A stretch of 64,000 bases of DNA from Kibdelosporangium aridum (GCF_900176515.1 NZ_FWXV01000002.1:930001-994000); one strand, 5' to 3'; counted from the stretch's first letter, positions 17,993 to 27,293 are shown. The notes: generated by a model from the sequence alone, not told the origin. Numbers and translations: made by a program.

Positions 17993-18991
17993 TCAGATCG
18001 TGAGCATGAGCTCCGCCAGCCGGGCGGCTTGCAGCTCGGTCGAGAAATGCTGTTCGACCTTACGGCGTGCCGCCGCGCCCAGTTCCTTGGCCATGTCCTC
18101 GTCGGTGATCAGCCGGTGCACGCATTTCGCCAGCGCATCCTCATCGCCGGCCGGATAGATCAGGCCGGTGCGCTCGTTCTCGACGTAGTCCGTCAGGCCG
18201 GGAGTGTCCGGGATCACTACCGGACGGCCACTAGCCATACCCTCAAGGGTGACGGTCAATCCCGAAGCGTGGACGTTGGGCGTGGTGGCGATCGCGATCA
18301 CGCTCGCCCGTTGGTACAGATCCCGGACCTGGCCCTCGTTGAGCCCGGTGCGGGCGTAGTCCTGCGGGATCGGCAGCCGGGTGGCGATCTCCAGCCGGGC
18401 GCCGGGGACTTTGTTGACCGCGCGGATCAGCAGGTGGTGGTCGCGGTGCCGGTCGTTGCCCGCGCTGACAACCAGACTTTCCTCGGTTTTCGGACGGGCG
18501 GTGAAGAAATCGACGTCGATCCCGAGCGGGATGTGATGCGCTTTGCTGACCCCCCAGTCGCGTTCGAGCCGCGGGATCATCGCACTCGACGACGCCCACA
18601 CCCTGGCCGCTCGCGGCAGGGCCCGTTTCGCGAACCAAGCGGTGGTCTTGTCGACCTCGTCGGTCAGCCAGACCACGCCTGTGATCACCGGCTTACGGCG
18701 TTCGCGCAGCGCGGCGGGCACGCCTGAGTACTCGTCCCAGCAGAAGATCACGTCGCCGGTGGTGCGGCGGAACGCGTCGACCCACTCGTATCCACCGAGG
18801 CGGTGCCGTGCCGCGCGGCCGATCCTCGTAGCGACACGGCTGCTGGCCGGAATTCGCATGATCGGCTGCACTCCGTGGTTCGCCAGCCGGTCAAGCCCAT
18901 ACGGCCAGTGATCGGGGACTTCCCCACGAGCGTGTCGGCTACTCCATTCGGCGGGATGTAGTCCGTGCGACAACTCGAGATAAGCGCGCAC
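17993..18991 (-). CDS. GT4 glycosyltransferase, paralogue B of a tandem pair
   Basis: 332 residues from GTG 18991, which has GGAGG 8 nt upstream; a GTG/ATG-led frame from 19024 is the alternative. It shares its whole layout with the gene at 16900: VIFCWDEYSGVPAA, HIPLGIDVDFFTA, VSAGNDRHRDHHLLIRAV, and ASGLTVTLEGMASGRPVVI. The two differ enough for separate acceptors or donors. It diverges from the flippase gene at 19063 across about 70 bp, which must hold both promoters. Confidence 0.87.
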   Translation of the reverse strand: MRAYLELSHGLHPAEWSSRHARGEVPDHWPYGLDRLANHGVQPIMRIPASSRVATRIGRAARHRLGGYEWVDAFRRTTGDVIFCWDEYSGVPAALRERRKPVITGVVWLTDEVDKTTAWFAKRALPRAARVWASSSAMIPRLERDWGVSKAHHIPLGIDVDFFTARPKTEESLVVSAGNDRHRDHHLLIRAVNKVPGARLEIATRLPIPQDYARTGLNEGQVRDLYQRASVIAIATTPNVHASGLTVTLEGMASGRPVVIPDTPGLTDYVENERTGLIYPAGDEDALAKCVHRLITDEDMAKELGAAARRKVEQHFSTELQAARLAELMLTI

Positions 18992-19062
18992 AGTGTTGAC
19001 CTCCACCTCGCCTGTGCACCGCATGGGATCTGCGGCAACGCGAAGTTACTAGACTACGGCCC

Positions 19063-20511
19063 GTGTCCAGGGCGGCGGCGATCGCGCGAGGGGTCGCCCT
19101 CCAAGTGGTGGCGAGGGTGACGGCGCTGCCGCTCGCAATTGTCACTCTCGGTATAGCCACCCAGTACTTGGGCGAACACGGCTACGGCATCATGACGACC
19201 GCGATCGTGTTCGTCGGGTTGTTCGAGACCCTGACGTCCCAGGGCATCGGCACGGTGATCGTGCGCAGGGTGAGCGGCACCGAAGGCGCGTCGCTGTCCC
19301 GGCTGATCGGCCTGGACCTGACGTTCTCGTTGGTCTACGCGGTGCCGCTGGCACTGACCGCGGCGAGCATCGGGGTGCTGACGTACTCCGATCCCCAGGT
19401 CCAAGGGGCCTTGTTGGTGCTGTCCGCGGGGTTGGTGTGCAGCGCGATCGCTTCGTGTTTCGACGCGGTGTTCGACGTACACGTCCGTTATGGAACGGTC
19501 GCGACCGCCGAGTTTTTCTCACGCGTAGTCACTTTGGCCAGCGCGGCCACCATCGCGTTCACCGACGCCGGACTGTTGGCGATGTGCGCGGTGCAGATCC
19601 TGCCTCAGTTGATCAAGATGGTGGTGACCGGTTTAGCGGCCCACAAACTCACGCCACTCCGGCCGGTCGGCGACGTGAACGGGATCATCAGCCTGGTCAA
19701 GGAGAGCATCCCGTTCACCTTGATCATGCTGATCGCGGTGATCTACTGGCGCGTCGACGGCGTACTGCTGTCGCTGTTGTCCGACACTCGCGAAGTCGCG
19801 GCATACGGCATCGCGGTCCAGCTTGCGTTCACGCTGAACATGCTGCCTCAGGTGTTCTCGAGGACAGCGTTGTCGACGATCAACGAGGGCTACGCGACCG
19901 ACCCGGAACGGTTCAGGCGGGCAGTCGCGAGTGGATACCGGTTCCTGTTGCTGTTCGCCACACCCGTTGCGGTCCTTGGCATACCGCTGGCCGAACGCCT
20001 GGTGACCGCGGTCGGCACGGACGAATTCGCCGACGGGGCAACGCCGGTGCTGCGGTTGTTCTTCATCGCGTGCGCGATCAGCTTCCTGACGTCGATCATC
20101 AGCGACGCCATGGTGGCGGCACACCAACAACGCTTCCTGACCACTTTGTCCGCGGTGAACCTGGTCGTGAACATCACGCTGAACATCGTGTTGATCCCCA
20201 TGTACGGCGCGGTCGGCTGCGGCATCGCCCTGATCGTCACGGAACTGTCCGGGGTCGTGTTCACGCAGATCCGACTGCGCAAGGTCGGCGTGGACCCGCT
20301 GCCGCTGACGTACATCGTGCGCCTGGTGCCGGGGTTGAACCTGTCGTTGCTGGCGATGCTGCTGACGTGGTCACTGCCGCTGGTGTTCCCCATCGTCGCG
20401 GGAATGATCGGCTACTTCGTCGGCGCCTGGTTCGGCGGCGCCATCCCCGACGAAATGCGCGGCGCCCTGCTCGGCGCCATGAAACCCGGCCGCAACAACA
20501 CCCCGGCCTGA
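19063..20511 (+). CDS. Wzx-type oligosaccharide flippase (MOP superfamily)
   Basis: 482 residues with about 12-14 hydrophobic helices, the normal size and shape of polysaccharide flippases. It starts with GTG 19063 and ARGVALQVVARVTALPLAIV, close to the N-terminal helix of Wzx/MurJ-like MOP transporters. YLGEHGYGIMTTAIVFVG and LTSQGIGTVIVRRVSG follow the usual polysaccharide-synthesis-protein pattern. Family role: moving undecaprenyl-diphosphate-linked repeat units across the cytoplasmic membrane. It is the only flippase in the region and would serve the Wzy-type polymerase at 27290. Confidence 0.88.
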   Translation: MSRAAAIARGVALQVVARVTALPLAIVTLGIATQYLGEHGYGIMTTAIVFVGLFETLTSQGIGTVIVRRVSGTEGASLSRLIGLDLTFSLVYAVPLALTAASIGVLTYSDPQVQGALLVLSAGLVCSAIASCFDAVFDVHVRYGTVATAEFFSRVVTLASAATIAFTDAGLLAMCAVQILPQLIKMVVTGLAAHKLTPLRPVGDVNGIISLVKESIPFTLIMLIAVIYWRVDGVLLSLLSDTREVAAYGIAVQLAFTLNMLPQVFSRTALSTINEGYATDPERFRRAVASGYRFLLLFATPVAVLGIPLAERLVTAVGTDEFADGATPVLRLFFIACAISFLTSIISDAMVAAHQQRFLTTLSAVNLVVNITLNIVLIPMYGAVGCGIALIVTELSGVVFTQIRLRKVGVDPLPLTYIVRLVPGLNLSLLAMLLTWSLPLVFPIVAGMIGYFVGAWFGGAIPDEMRGALLGAMKPGRNNTPA

Positions 20512-20674
20512 CGGACGAAAACTCTGACGTCGCACGAGCGACACGATCCCCGTACGAGTGCTGCGTGGCGAGTCTTGATTGCTCATTCGCGCCAGATTCA
20601 ACGTGGTGTGCAAGGAAATTGGCGCTACCAGACCCCCAGAGACGTCATCGCTGGGCTACTGAGACGCTGTTTCG
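20512..20674. other. Intergenic, nothing identified
   Basis: About 160 bp between the flippase and the DUF3800-like gene. No ORF, hairpin or repeat stands out. It probably contains a promoter for the downstream gene. Confidence 0.4.
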
Positions 20675-21196
20675 GTGCACATGTTCGTCGACGAGTCGGA
20701 GCGCGGTTGCTACCTGCTCGCGGCGGCCGTGGTTCCCGTGCCACAACTGCAGAAAACGCGGAGTCTGCTTCGTGGACTGTGTCTGGCCGGGGAGCGACGA
20801 CTGCACTTCAAAAGCGAAAACGATTCGCGTAGACGGTTGATCATCGCACGGATGGTCGCTGCGGAGTTCCGCGTCCGTGTCTACTTCGGAAAGGGACCAA
20901 GTGAAGCCGTGCGCGGGACGCTTCTGGACCACGTGGTCGCTGATGCGATCGAACTCGGGGTCCAACGCCTTGTGCTGGACTCGCGCGACCAAGCCGGCAA
21001 CAAACGCGACCGGTCAAGACTGGCGAAGACACCCGCCCGTGTGCACGACTTGCTCTATGAGCACATGCCCTCATCGAGTGAACCAGGGACTTGGATCGCT
21101 GACGCCGTCGCTTGGTGTCACGGCGCTGGCGGCGACTGGCGGCGCCGAATCGATCCGCTGGTCGAGTGCGTTTTCGACGCTGGAGTGGTCCAGTGA
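20675..21196 (+). CDS. DUF3800-like protein (RNase H-like fold)
   Basis: 173 residues. It opens MFVDESERGCYLLAAAVVP, the DE motif that starts DUF3800-type proteins, and has LHFKSENDSRRRLII and LVLDSRDQAGNKRDRSRL, so the acidic residues D5, E6 and a later D are placed as in RNase H-like folds. Close homologues are usually annotated as hypothetical and are often found near restriction or mobile functions. It is unlikely to take part in glycan assembly. GTG 20675 or ATG 20681 can be the start. No operon partner is evident: the next gene begins 143 bp later. Confidence 0.65.
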   Translation: MHMFVDESERGCYLLAAAVVPVPQLQKTRSLLRGLCLAGERRLHFKSENDSRRRLIIARMVAAEFRVRVYFGKGPSEAVRGTLLDHVVADAIELGVQRLVLDSRDQAGNKRDRSRLAKTPARVHDLLYEHMPSSSEPGTWIADAVAWCHGAGGDWRRRIDPLVECVFDAGVVQ

Positions 21197-21339
21197 AGCG
21201 CGAAGCCCAGGCAGCGACCGTCCGGACGCGCACCTGGGCCCACTTCTCCAGCCTAGTGGCTGAAGCAACAGTGTCATGGTACCCCGAACCCGCACGGCGT
21301 CGCTAACTCGGCGGTTTGAGGCGTGAGTAAGGTGACGGC

Positions 21340-23244
21340 GTGATCGACGGTCAGGCTGCTCGTCCGCTCTCCGTGCTGGTCGTCAGCTACCGGCGGGCGG
21401 ATCTTCTGCGGCGATGCCTGGACAGTGTCCACAAGCACCTGTCCGGGTGCCGGGTTTTGGTGTGGGACAACCTGTCCGAGGGCAGTCCGGCGGTTCGGGA
21501 GCTGCAAAGCGAGTATCCGGGCGTGGAATGGGTGTTCTCCGACAGCAATGTCGGGTACGCCGCCGCGATCAACGGTCTGGCTGCGCGGACCGAAGACGAC
21601 ATGCTGCTGCTCAACCCGGATGCCGAGTTGACCGGGCCGCTCGCCAAATCGCGGGCGGCGCTGCAGCAGCCGAGGGTCGCTGCTGTTTCGCCGAAGGTGC
21701 AGGACGACGCCGGCGGTCCGGATTGGGATGTCGCCAGGCGTAAGCAGACCGTCCTCCGCAGTCTTGTCAGCCATTCGGGTTACGGCAAACGCCTGCGGGG
21801 CAAGGCTCTCTCCGACTACTACCCCCAGCAGCCCGGTGCGGTCGACGGCTATCTTTCCGGCTGCTGCCTGCTGATTTCCAGAAGTGCCTGGAACGAGCTT
21901 GGTGGGTTCGACCAGAAGTTCTTTCTGTACGGCGAAGAGTCGGAGTGGCAGCGCAGGGCGCACAGCAACGGGTGGCGGCTGATCCTCGCCGATGAAGCCG
22001 ACGTCCGGCATGCCGCGGGCGGCACGATGGCGGGTGATCCTTTGGCCGAACGCCGGGCCAGGGACCTGCTCAGGGCCGGCCAGGCCGAAATGCTCGGGAT
22101 GAGCAACTACGGGCCGGGGGCGATCTTCACCGCCGGGCTCAATGTCCTCGACCGCGTGCAGCGGTCGCATCGGCAGGACCGGAGCCGTGAGAAGGCGGCG
22201 GCAAAAGCACGGGCCGTCCCCGGGAAGCCGAGCATCTTGTTGACCAGCAACGAATTGTGCCAAGGCGGCGCCGAGCGGCAACGGGTCCTGCTGGCCAATG
22301 AGCTCAGCCGGCGGGGTTATCCGGTGACGTTGGCGTGCCTGCAGCACTTCGGGCCGCTGACGCCGGAACTCGACCCGAGCGTGCGGCTTGTCCTCACGCC
22401 GTGGTGGCAGCCGCTCGTCGATCTGCCGACCAACGACGCCGTTCTGATCACCGGTGTGACGAACACCGAAGCGGGTTTCGCCGCCGGGTGGAAGGCGCTG
22501 AACCGGCACGGGAAATGGCTCGCGGCCACGCACGAGCCCGCAGAGGCCGGCAAGCCCACGTACGGCGACAAGCTGGCCAAGGTGATCAGCCGCAGCGACG
22601 GCGTGATCGCGTTGTCGCCAAGGCATTGGGACGCCATCACCCGGCATCAGCACTTGAACCAGAACCACTTCATCGCACCCAACGGTGTACCGAAGCAACA
22701 GGATCGTGGCTTCACACCGAAGAAACCCGTGCGGCTGGGCATGTTGTGCCGGATGGTCGAGCACAAGAACCCGCACCTGCTCATCGAGGCGCTCGACGAG
22801 CTCAAGGACCTCGACTGGACGCTCGACCTGCACGGCGACGGCCCCGACCGGGTGAAACTCCAGGCCATGGCGCCGGAGAACGACCGGGTCCGCTGGCACG
22901 GCGCGTCGCCAGGGCCCGACCACGCTTTCCAGACATTCGACGTGCTCTGCGTGCCGAGCAGGGCCGAGGCGTTCCCGCTGGTCATCGTCGAAGCGATGGC
23001 ACGAGGTCTGCCGGTTGTGTCATCTGCCGTTGGTTCTGTGCCGGATTTGCTGGACAATGGGAGTGCTGGGGTGCTCGTCGAAACAGTCACAGCAGCGGCA
23101 TGGGCAACGGCGCTGCGCCCGATCATCGAAGAACCGGCCCGGCTCACGCCGCTCGCCGCGGCGGGCGCCAGACGGGCCGCCGAACTGTACACAGTGGACG
23201 CCATGACGGATGCGTACGAGACCGCGATCGCGGCGGTCAGATGA
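21340..23244 (+). CDS. Two-domain glycosyltransferase: GT2 fused to GT4
   Basis: 634 residues. The first ~270 form a GT2 (GT-A) domain of the rhamnosyl/WcaA type: LSVLVVSYRRADLLRRCL, SNVGYAAAINGLAA, LLLNPDAEL (metal-binding region), GAVDGYLSGCCLLISR and FFLYGEESEWQRRA. After a linker rich in Arg, Lys and Ala (about 280-300) comes a GT4 domain: SILLTSNELCQGGAERQRVL, HFIAPNGVPK, LGMLCRMVEHKNPHLLIEAL, and PSRAEAFPLVIVEAMARGLP with the EX7E glutamates. The protein could add two sugars in sequence. GTG 21340 has AAGGTG upstream. The next gene starts inside its stop codon (ATGA). Confidence 0.9.
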   Translation: MIDGQAARPLSVLVVSYRRADLLRRCLDSVHKHLSGCRVLVWDNLSEGSPAVRELQSEYPGVEWVFSDSNVGYAAAINGLAARTEDDMLLLNPDAELTGPLAKSRAALQQPRVAAVSPKVQDDAGGPDWDVARRKQTVLRSLVSHSGYGKRLRGKALSDYYPQQPGAVDGYLSGCCLLISRSAWNELGGFDQKFFLYGEESEWQRRAHSNGWRLILADEADVRHAAGGTMAGDPLAERRARDLLRAGQAEMLGMSNYGPGAIFTAGLNVLDRVQRSHRQDRSREKAAAKARAVPGKPSILLTSNELCQGGAERQRVLLANELSRRGYPVTLACLQHFGPLTPELDPSVRLVLTPWWQPLVDLPTNDAVLITGVTNTEAGFAAGWKALNRHGKWLAATHEPAEAGKPTYGDKLAKVISRSDGVIALSPRHWDAITRHQHLNQNHFIAPNGVPKQQDRGFTPKKPVRLGMLCRMVEHKNPHLLIEALDELKDLDWTLDLHGDGPDRVKLQAMAPENDRVRWHGASPGPDHAFQTFDVLCVPSRAEAFPLVIVEAMARGLPVVSSAVGSVPDLLDNGSAGVLVETVTAAAWATALRPIIEEPARLTPLAAAGARRAAELYTVDAMTDAYETAIAAVR

Positions 23245-24260
23245 GAGTTCTGTGGCTGTCGCCCTGGATGCGCACGCTGTCCAGGGTGCACGTGGAGGCG
23301 CTGCGGGCTGCCGGGCACGAATGCCTGCTGATCACGTCCGATCAGCACTACGAGAAGATGGAACCGCTGGAGTACGAGCGTGTCCTTGACCCTCGGCCCA
23401 AGGACCTGCGCACCATCGGCCCGCTGATGCGGACCGTCCGGGAAGCCAAGGCGTGGCAGCCGAGCGTGGTCGTGGTCGAGCTCGTCTGGGACCCGCGCTG
23501 GCTCATGCTGGCCAGGCTGGCGCCGATGGTGCACCTGGTGCACGACGACGCCCCGCACGACGAGACCGAGCAAAGGCCTGCTTGGCAGCGCCACCTGTTC
23601 AGCAGGTTCAGCAACCGCGCCACACGAGTCGTCGCGTTCAGCGAGTACGTCGCCAAGCAGCTGCCGTATCCGGCCAGCGTGGTGCCCTTGACCAGCGATG
23701 TCCGCGAGAAGGACCTTCCGCCGGTGGCGACCGAGCGGCATGACTTCGTGCTGTACGGCCGGATGTCGCCCTACAAGAACGTGCCGATCGCGCTCAAGGC
23801 CTGGGAGAAGTACCTGCTTTCCGGGCAGCACAAGGGCGATCGGCTGATCCTGCTCGGCGACGGCCCACTGGACGTGTCCGAACAGGACCTTCCGTCACGG
23901 TGCGAGTGGCGCAGGGAGCGCTACTCCTATTCGGACGTTCTGCCGATCCTCGGGCGTGCCAAGGGCTCGGTGGTGCACTACCGCCAGGCGTCGCAGAGCG
24001 GCGTGCAGCTGTTGTCCATGCAGCTCGGCGTCACGCCGATCGTTTCGGACTCCGGTGGACTCCAGGAGTTCCAGCCGCCGGGCGAGCCGGGCATCGGAGT
24101 GAACGACGCCGACGGTCTGGCGACGGCCTTCGCCGAACTGTCCGATCCGGACGTTGCGATGCGGCGCGGTGCGGCGAGCCGCAAGCACTTCGAGCAGACC
24201 TACAGCGCGGGGCTCGTGGTCGAGAGACTCGCCGATGTCCTCGCCCAGGCGGCCAGATAG
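23241..24260 (+). CDS. GT4-like glycosyltransferase
   Basis: 339-residue GT-B glycosyltransferase starting MRVLWLSPWMRTLSRVHVEA. VVELVWDPRWLMLARLAP and VHLVHDDAPHDETEQRPAW lie in the acceptor half; FVLYGRMSPYKNVPIALKAW, ILLGDGPLDVSE and LLSMQLGVTPIVSDSGGLQE lie in the donor half. The start ATG overlaps the upstream TGA by 4 nt, so it is translationally coupled to the GT2-GT4 fusion and presumably acts on the same chain. The sequence is less typical of GT4 than the others (no clear EX7E), and the donor is unknown. Confidence 0.85.
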   Translation: MRVLWLSPWMRTLSRVHVEALRAAGHECLLITSDQHYEKMEPLEYERVLDPRPKDLRTIGPLMRTVREAKAWQPSVVVVELVWDPRWLMLARLAPMVHLVHDDAPHDETEQRPAWQRHLFSRFSNRATRVVAFSEYVAKQLPYPASVVPLTSDVREKDLPPVATERHDFVLYGRMSPYKNVPIALKAWEKYLLSGQHKGDRLILLGDGPLDVSEQDLPSRCEWRRERYSYSDVLPILGRAKGSVVHYRQASQSGVQLLSMQLGVTPIVSDSGGLQEFQPPGEPGIGVNDADGLATAFAELSDPDVAMRRGAASRKHFEQTYSAGLVVERLADVLAQAAR

Positions 24261-24304
24261 CCGCTGTTTATCACCCGTAAGGGGGATTTGAACGGCGAAG
24301 GGTT

Positions 24305-24332
24305 ACGACATTTGGCCTAATGTCGTGTTTTT
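24305..24332 (+). terminator. Terminator-like hairpin with T-run directly before the GH26 start
   Basis: ACGACATT (24305-24312) and AATGTCGT (24319-24326) are perfect inverted repeats with a 6-nt loop, followed by GTTTTT. This is the form of an intrinsic terminator and would end the GT operon at 24260. It is unusual that the next base starts the ATG of the GH26 gene. Confidence 0.75.
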
Positions 24333-25586
24333 ATGGTGCGCATGGCTGAGGAGATCGGACGGCGCCGGTTCATCGGGGCAGCGGCCGGTGCGATCGCGCT
24401 CGGGGCAGCCGGTGGCATCGCGTTGGCCAACCAGCAGTGGTTCGGACCTGAGGAAACGGCCGAACAGGAGACGAAGCCGATCACCGCGGACCCGGCGGCG
24501 ACGCCGGACGCGCAGGCGTTGCTGAAGTGGTTCCGCGACCTGCCCACGCGCGACTCGCAACGAGTCGTGAGTGGACAGCAGATCGACGACATCTCCGCGG
24601 CGAGCTTCGACCACTTCATCGAGGCGTTGGTGAAACGCACCGGGAAATACCCCGCGATGGTCGGCGTGATGGTCCGGGACGCGTGGACGCGAGCGGACTC
24701 GAAGATCCTGATCGACCACTGGAAGCGCGGCGGGTTGATCACAATGGACATCCATCCGACCAACCCGTGGAACCCTTCCAGTGGCGCGAACTCCGCTTGG
24801 GTGAAGGATCCGAAAGCGACAAAGCCAGATCTGCGGATGCTGCTGGCCACTTCGGACTCCAGCCCGCAGCGCAACGTGTGGCGCGGCCAGCTGGAGAAGA
24901 TGGGCGACCTGGTCGAGGAACTCGGGCAGGCAGGCGCCGTGGTGATGCTGCGACCGTTGCACGAAGGCAACGGGTCGTGGTTCTGGTGGGGTCAGGACAT
25001 GTCCACCCGCCGGACGTTCGCGCGTGACCTGTACCGGGATGTCTACTACTACATCACGCAGACCCGGCGGCTGCACAACGTTCTCTGGGTGTACTCGCCC
25101 GGCGCGTCCTGGGACGGGCCCGCGCTGTCGTACTACCCGGGCCCGGAATACGTGGACATGGTCTGCCCGACCCGGTACGACGACGACATGTACATGTTGG
25201 GCGAGCGCAAAGGCGAATCGCCGAACAACGACTACAAGGACATCATCTCGACCGGGAAACCCGTCGGCTTCGGTGAATGCGGCCCGTCGACCAAACTGGA
25301 CGGTTCGTGGGACGCCCGCACGATCATCAAGCGGATCAAGGAAACCTACCCGGCCATGACGTACTTCCACTGCTGGCACGGCTGGGAGAACAAAGTCATG
25401 GAGCTGGCCAGGGACAAGTACGTCGAAGAGCTGATGAACGACCCGTGGGTGATCACCCGGGACAAAGTGGACTGGCGGCCGAAGACCGTCCCGGCCACGT
25501 CCACGACTCGGCCCACGGGGCCGACGACGTCACCAGGGCCGAGCACACCGCGCAACGCGGTGATCCGCCCGCAGGTCACGAGGTGA
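24333..25586 (+). CDS. Tat-exported glycoside hydrolase, family 26-like (mannanase clan)
   Basis: 417 residues. The N-terminus has a twin-arginine signal (GRRRFIGAAAGAIALGAAGG). The catalytic domain, about 65-390, fits GH26: VRDAWTRADSKILIDHW, MLRPLHEGNGSWFWWGQDM with the acid/base glutamate near residue 210, and PVGFGECGPSTKL with the nucleophile glutamate near residue 314, then YFHCWHGWENK. A Thr/Pro-rich tail ends the protein. GH26 enzymes cleave beta-mannans and related glucans; here it may trim or depolymerise the locus's own exopolysaccharide. No ribosome-binding site is visible before ATG 24333 or ATG 24342. The 3' end overlaps the convergent GT by 11 nt. Confidence 0.85.
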   Translation: MVRMAEEIGRRRFIGAAAGAIALGAAGGIALANQQWFGPEETAEQETKPITADPAATPDAQALLKWFRDLPTRDSQRVVSGQQIDDISAASFDHFIEALVKRTGKYPAMVGVMVRDAWTRADSKILIDHWKRGGLITMDIHPTNPWNPSSGANSAWVKDPKATKPDLRMLLATSDSSPQRNVWRGQLEKMGDLVEELGQAGAVVMLRPLHEGNGSWFWWGQDMSTRRTFARDLYRDVYYYITQTRRLHNVLWVYSPGASWDGPALSYYPGPEYVDMVCPTRYDDDMYMLGERKGESPNNDYKDIISTGKPVGFGECGPSTKLDGSWDARTIIKRIKETYPAMTYFHCWHGWENKVMELARDKYVEELMNDPWVITRDKVDWRPKTVPATSTTRPTGPTTSPGPSTPRNAVIRPQVTR

Positions 25587-26601
25587 CGAGCCGCTCCCAG
25601 TGCCGCCCGAGGATCTGCATGTAACGGGAGATCTCGTACGGCTCCACTGTGGAGCGTGCTGCCTTGGCCAGGCGCGCCCGCAAGCCGGGATCGTCAAGCA
25701 GGGACTGCAAAGCACGGGTCAGCCCGCCGACGTCGCCGGCCTTCACCAGCAGGCCGTTCTCCCGGTCCTTGACGACCTCGCCGATCGAGCCGACCGGGGT
25801 GACCACGGGAACAAGGCCGTGGCCCATGGCTTCCAGCATCGCCATCGGCAGGCCTTCGTCGCGACTCGGCAGAACGAACACGTGCGCCGAACTCAGCAGC
25901 ACGTCCCGCTCCTCCGGCGAGATCCACGTCCGGATCCGGGCGTTCACGCCCAGCCGCGCGGCCAAGGCCTTGGTCTCCGCGACTTCACCGTCACCAGCCA
26001 TCACCAACTCGACCGGCGCGGACAACCCAGCCACAGCAGACAGCACGTCCGCCGAGCCCTTGCGCTCGCCGAACCGGCCGAGGAACACGATCTTGAAGCC
26101 AGGTGCCGCCGACACCGTGCGCGGCAGCTCGATCGGATTGCCCAGGTTCACAACGCGTTTGACGCCGAGCAGGTCCATGTACGTGGTCCGCCACGACGAC
26201 CCGAGCACCGCCACCAGATCGGCCTGCCGGAACGTCAACGCGATCAAGCGCTTGGCCAAGCCGGGCAGCCCCCGGTACCAGTCGACGAACTCGGCGCCAT
26301 GACAGTGCAACACCACGGGCTTGCGGAAAGCCTTGGCAATCCAGACAAGCACGCCCTTGCGGATCACGCTGCCCCGCTCGGACACGTGCGCGTGCAGCAC
26401 ATCGGCGTACCGCAGCGACTTCACGACCTGCAGGGTGCCGGTCAGCCACAGTCGCAGCCGAGTCGCGGCCGGGCCTTCCTTGTGGGTGGTGATCATCCGG
26501 ATCTGGGCGACCCCGGAGCCATGGCGCAGCAGCAGGTTCGTGACAGTCGCCATCCCACCGCGTTCGGTCGGCGCGGAACCGACCATCAGCACGCGGATCA
26601 T
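25576..26601 (-). CDS. GT4 glycosyltransferase
   Basis: 341 residues with a full GT4 layout: MIRVLMVGSAPTERGGMATV at the N-terminus, LHCHGAEFVDWYR, VNLGNPIELPR, IVFLGRFGERKGSADVLSAV, and LPSRDEGLPMAMLEAMGHGL with both EX7E glutamates. ATG 26601 overlaps the TGA of the Wzz-type gene (ATGA), which fixes the start. It is the last gene of the leftward operon 30477 to 25576 with methyltransferase, polymerase and Wzz genes, so it likely works on the same repeat unit. The GERKG motif resembles UDP-sugar GT4 enzymes. Confidence 0.9.
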   Translation of the reverse strand: MIRVLMVGSAPTERGGMATVTNLLLRHGSGVAQIRMITTHKEGPAATRLRLWLTGTLQVVKSLRYADVLHAHVSERGSVIRKGVLVWIAKAFRKPVVLHCHGAEFVDWYRGLPGLAKRLIALTFRQADLVAVLGSSWRTTYMDLLGVKRVVNLGNPIELPRTVSAAPGFKIVFLGRFGERKGSADVLSAVAGLSAPVELVMAGDGEVAETKALAARLGVNARIRTWISPEERDVLLSSAHVFVLPSRDEGLPMAMLEAMGHGLVPVVTPVGSIGEVVKDRENGLLVKAGDVGGLTRALQSLLDDPGLRARLAKAARSTVEPYEISRYMQILGRHWERLVTS

Positions 26602-27293
26602 GGCACCCACGTGTTCTTGTCTGGCTGCGTCACCGGCTGCATCCGGCTGGTCTCCTCGCCGACAGGCCTCTTCTTCTCGCGCCGCAGCTGCACCGGGAAA
26701 CGCTTGGGGTACAGCCACCGCAACACCAGGATCGCGATCACCGCGAGCACGAGGCCGCCGAAGAACCCGCCGATGAGCAGCAGCCACAGCCCCGGTGCTG
26801 AACGGGCCGGCGGCGTCGTCGGGTCGGTGATCACGTTGACGACCACTCGCGACGCACCACCGGGGATGGTCTCGAGCTTGGTGATCGCGTTGATGAACGA
26901 CTGGGTCACGGCGACCGCGTTACGCCGTGCAGTCTCCGGATTCGGTCCGGTGACCTGCAGCTTCAACACAGTCGTGTCGCCGGCGACGGTCGCGGTGATC
27001 TGCGTGGCGAGCGTGGCCGGGTCCACCCCAAGCGCTTGCGCGGCCGGTGCGGTGACCTGCGCACTCGACGCGATCTGGGCGTACGTGGTCATCCGCTGGT
27101 TGACGTACTGATTGCTGGTGTACGCGGTGTCCGGCTGGTTCGGGTCGCTCTGCCCGGTCATCAGCACCTCGGAGGCCGAGGTGTACACGGCGTTGCTGAG
27201 CCGGTTGCTGTAGTACGCACCACCGAGCAGGCCGACCACGACACCAGCCGCGAGCAGCCACTGCCACCACGCTACGTTCTTGAGCAACCTCAC
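26598..27293 (-). CDS. Wzz / chain-length-determinant-like membrane protein
   Basis: 231 residues with the Wzz/CapA topology: a first transmembrane helix (WQWLLAAGVVVGLLGGAYYS, about residues 10-30), an external alpha-helical segment with YTSNQYVNQRMTTYAQIA (residues about 55-75), and a second helix (APGLWLLLIGGFFGGLVLAV). The cytoplasmic tail is short and positively charged, and lacks the tyrosine-kinase domain of BY-kinases. Such proteins set polymer length and support export. GTG 27293 overlaps the stop of the polymerase gene (GTGA) and is chosen for that reason. Confidence 0.88.
   Translation of the reverse strand: MRLLKNVAWWQWLLAAGVVVGLLGGAYYSNRLSNAVYTSASEVLMTGQSDPNQPDTAYTSNQYVNQRMTTYAQIASSAQVTAPAAQALGVDPATLATQITATVAGDTTVLKLQVTGPNPETARRNAVAVTQSFINAITKLETIPGGASRVVVNVITDPTTPPARSAPGLWLLLIGGFFGGLVLAVIAILVLRWLYPKRFPVQLRREKKRPVGEETSRMQPVTQPDKNTWVP

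Noticed and set aside
20512..20674. Possible small gene after the flippase
   Set aside because: Only short frames without start signals or recognisable sequence.
25600..27111. 503-residue plus-strand frame opposite the GT4 and Wzz genes
   Set aside because: Antisense to two well-supported coupled genes; shadow frame.
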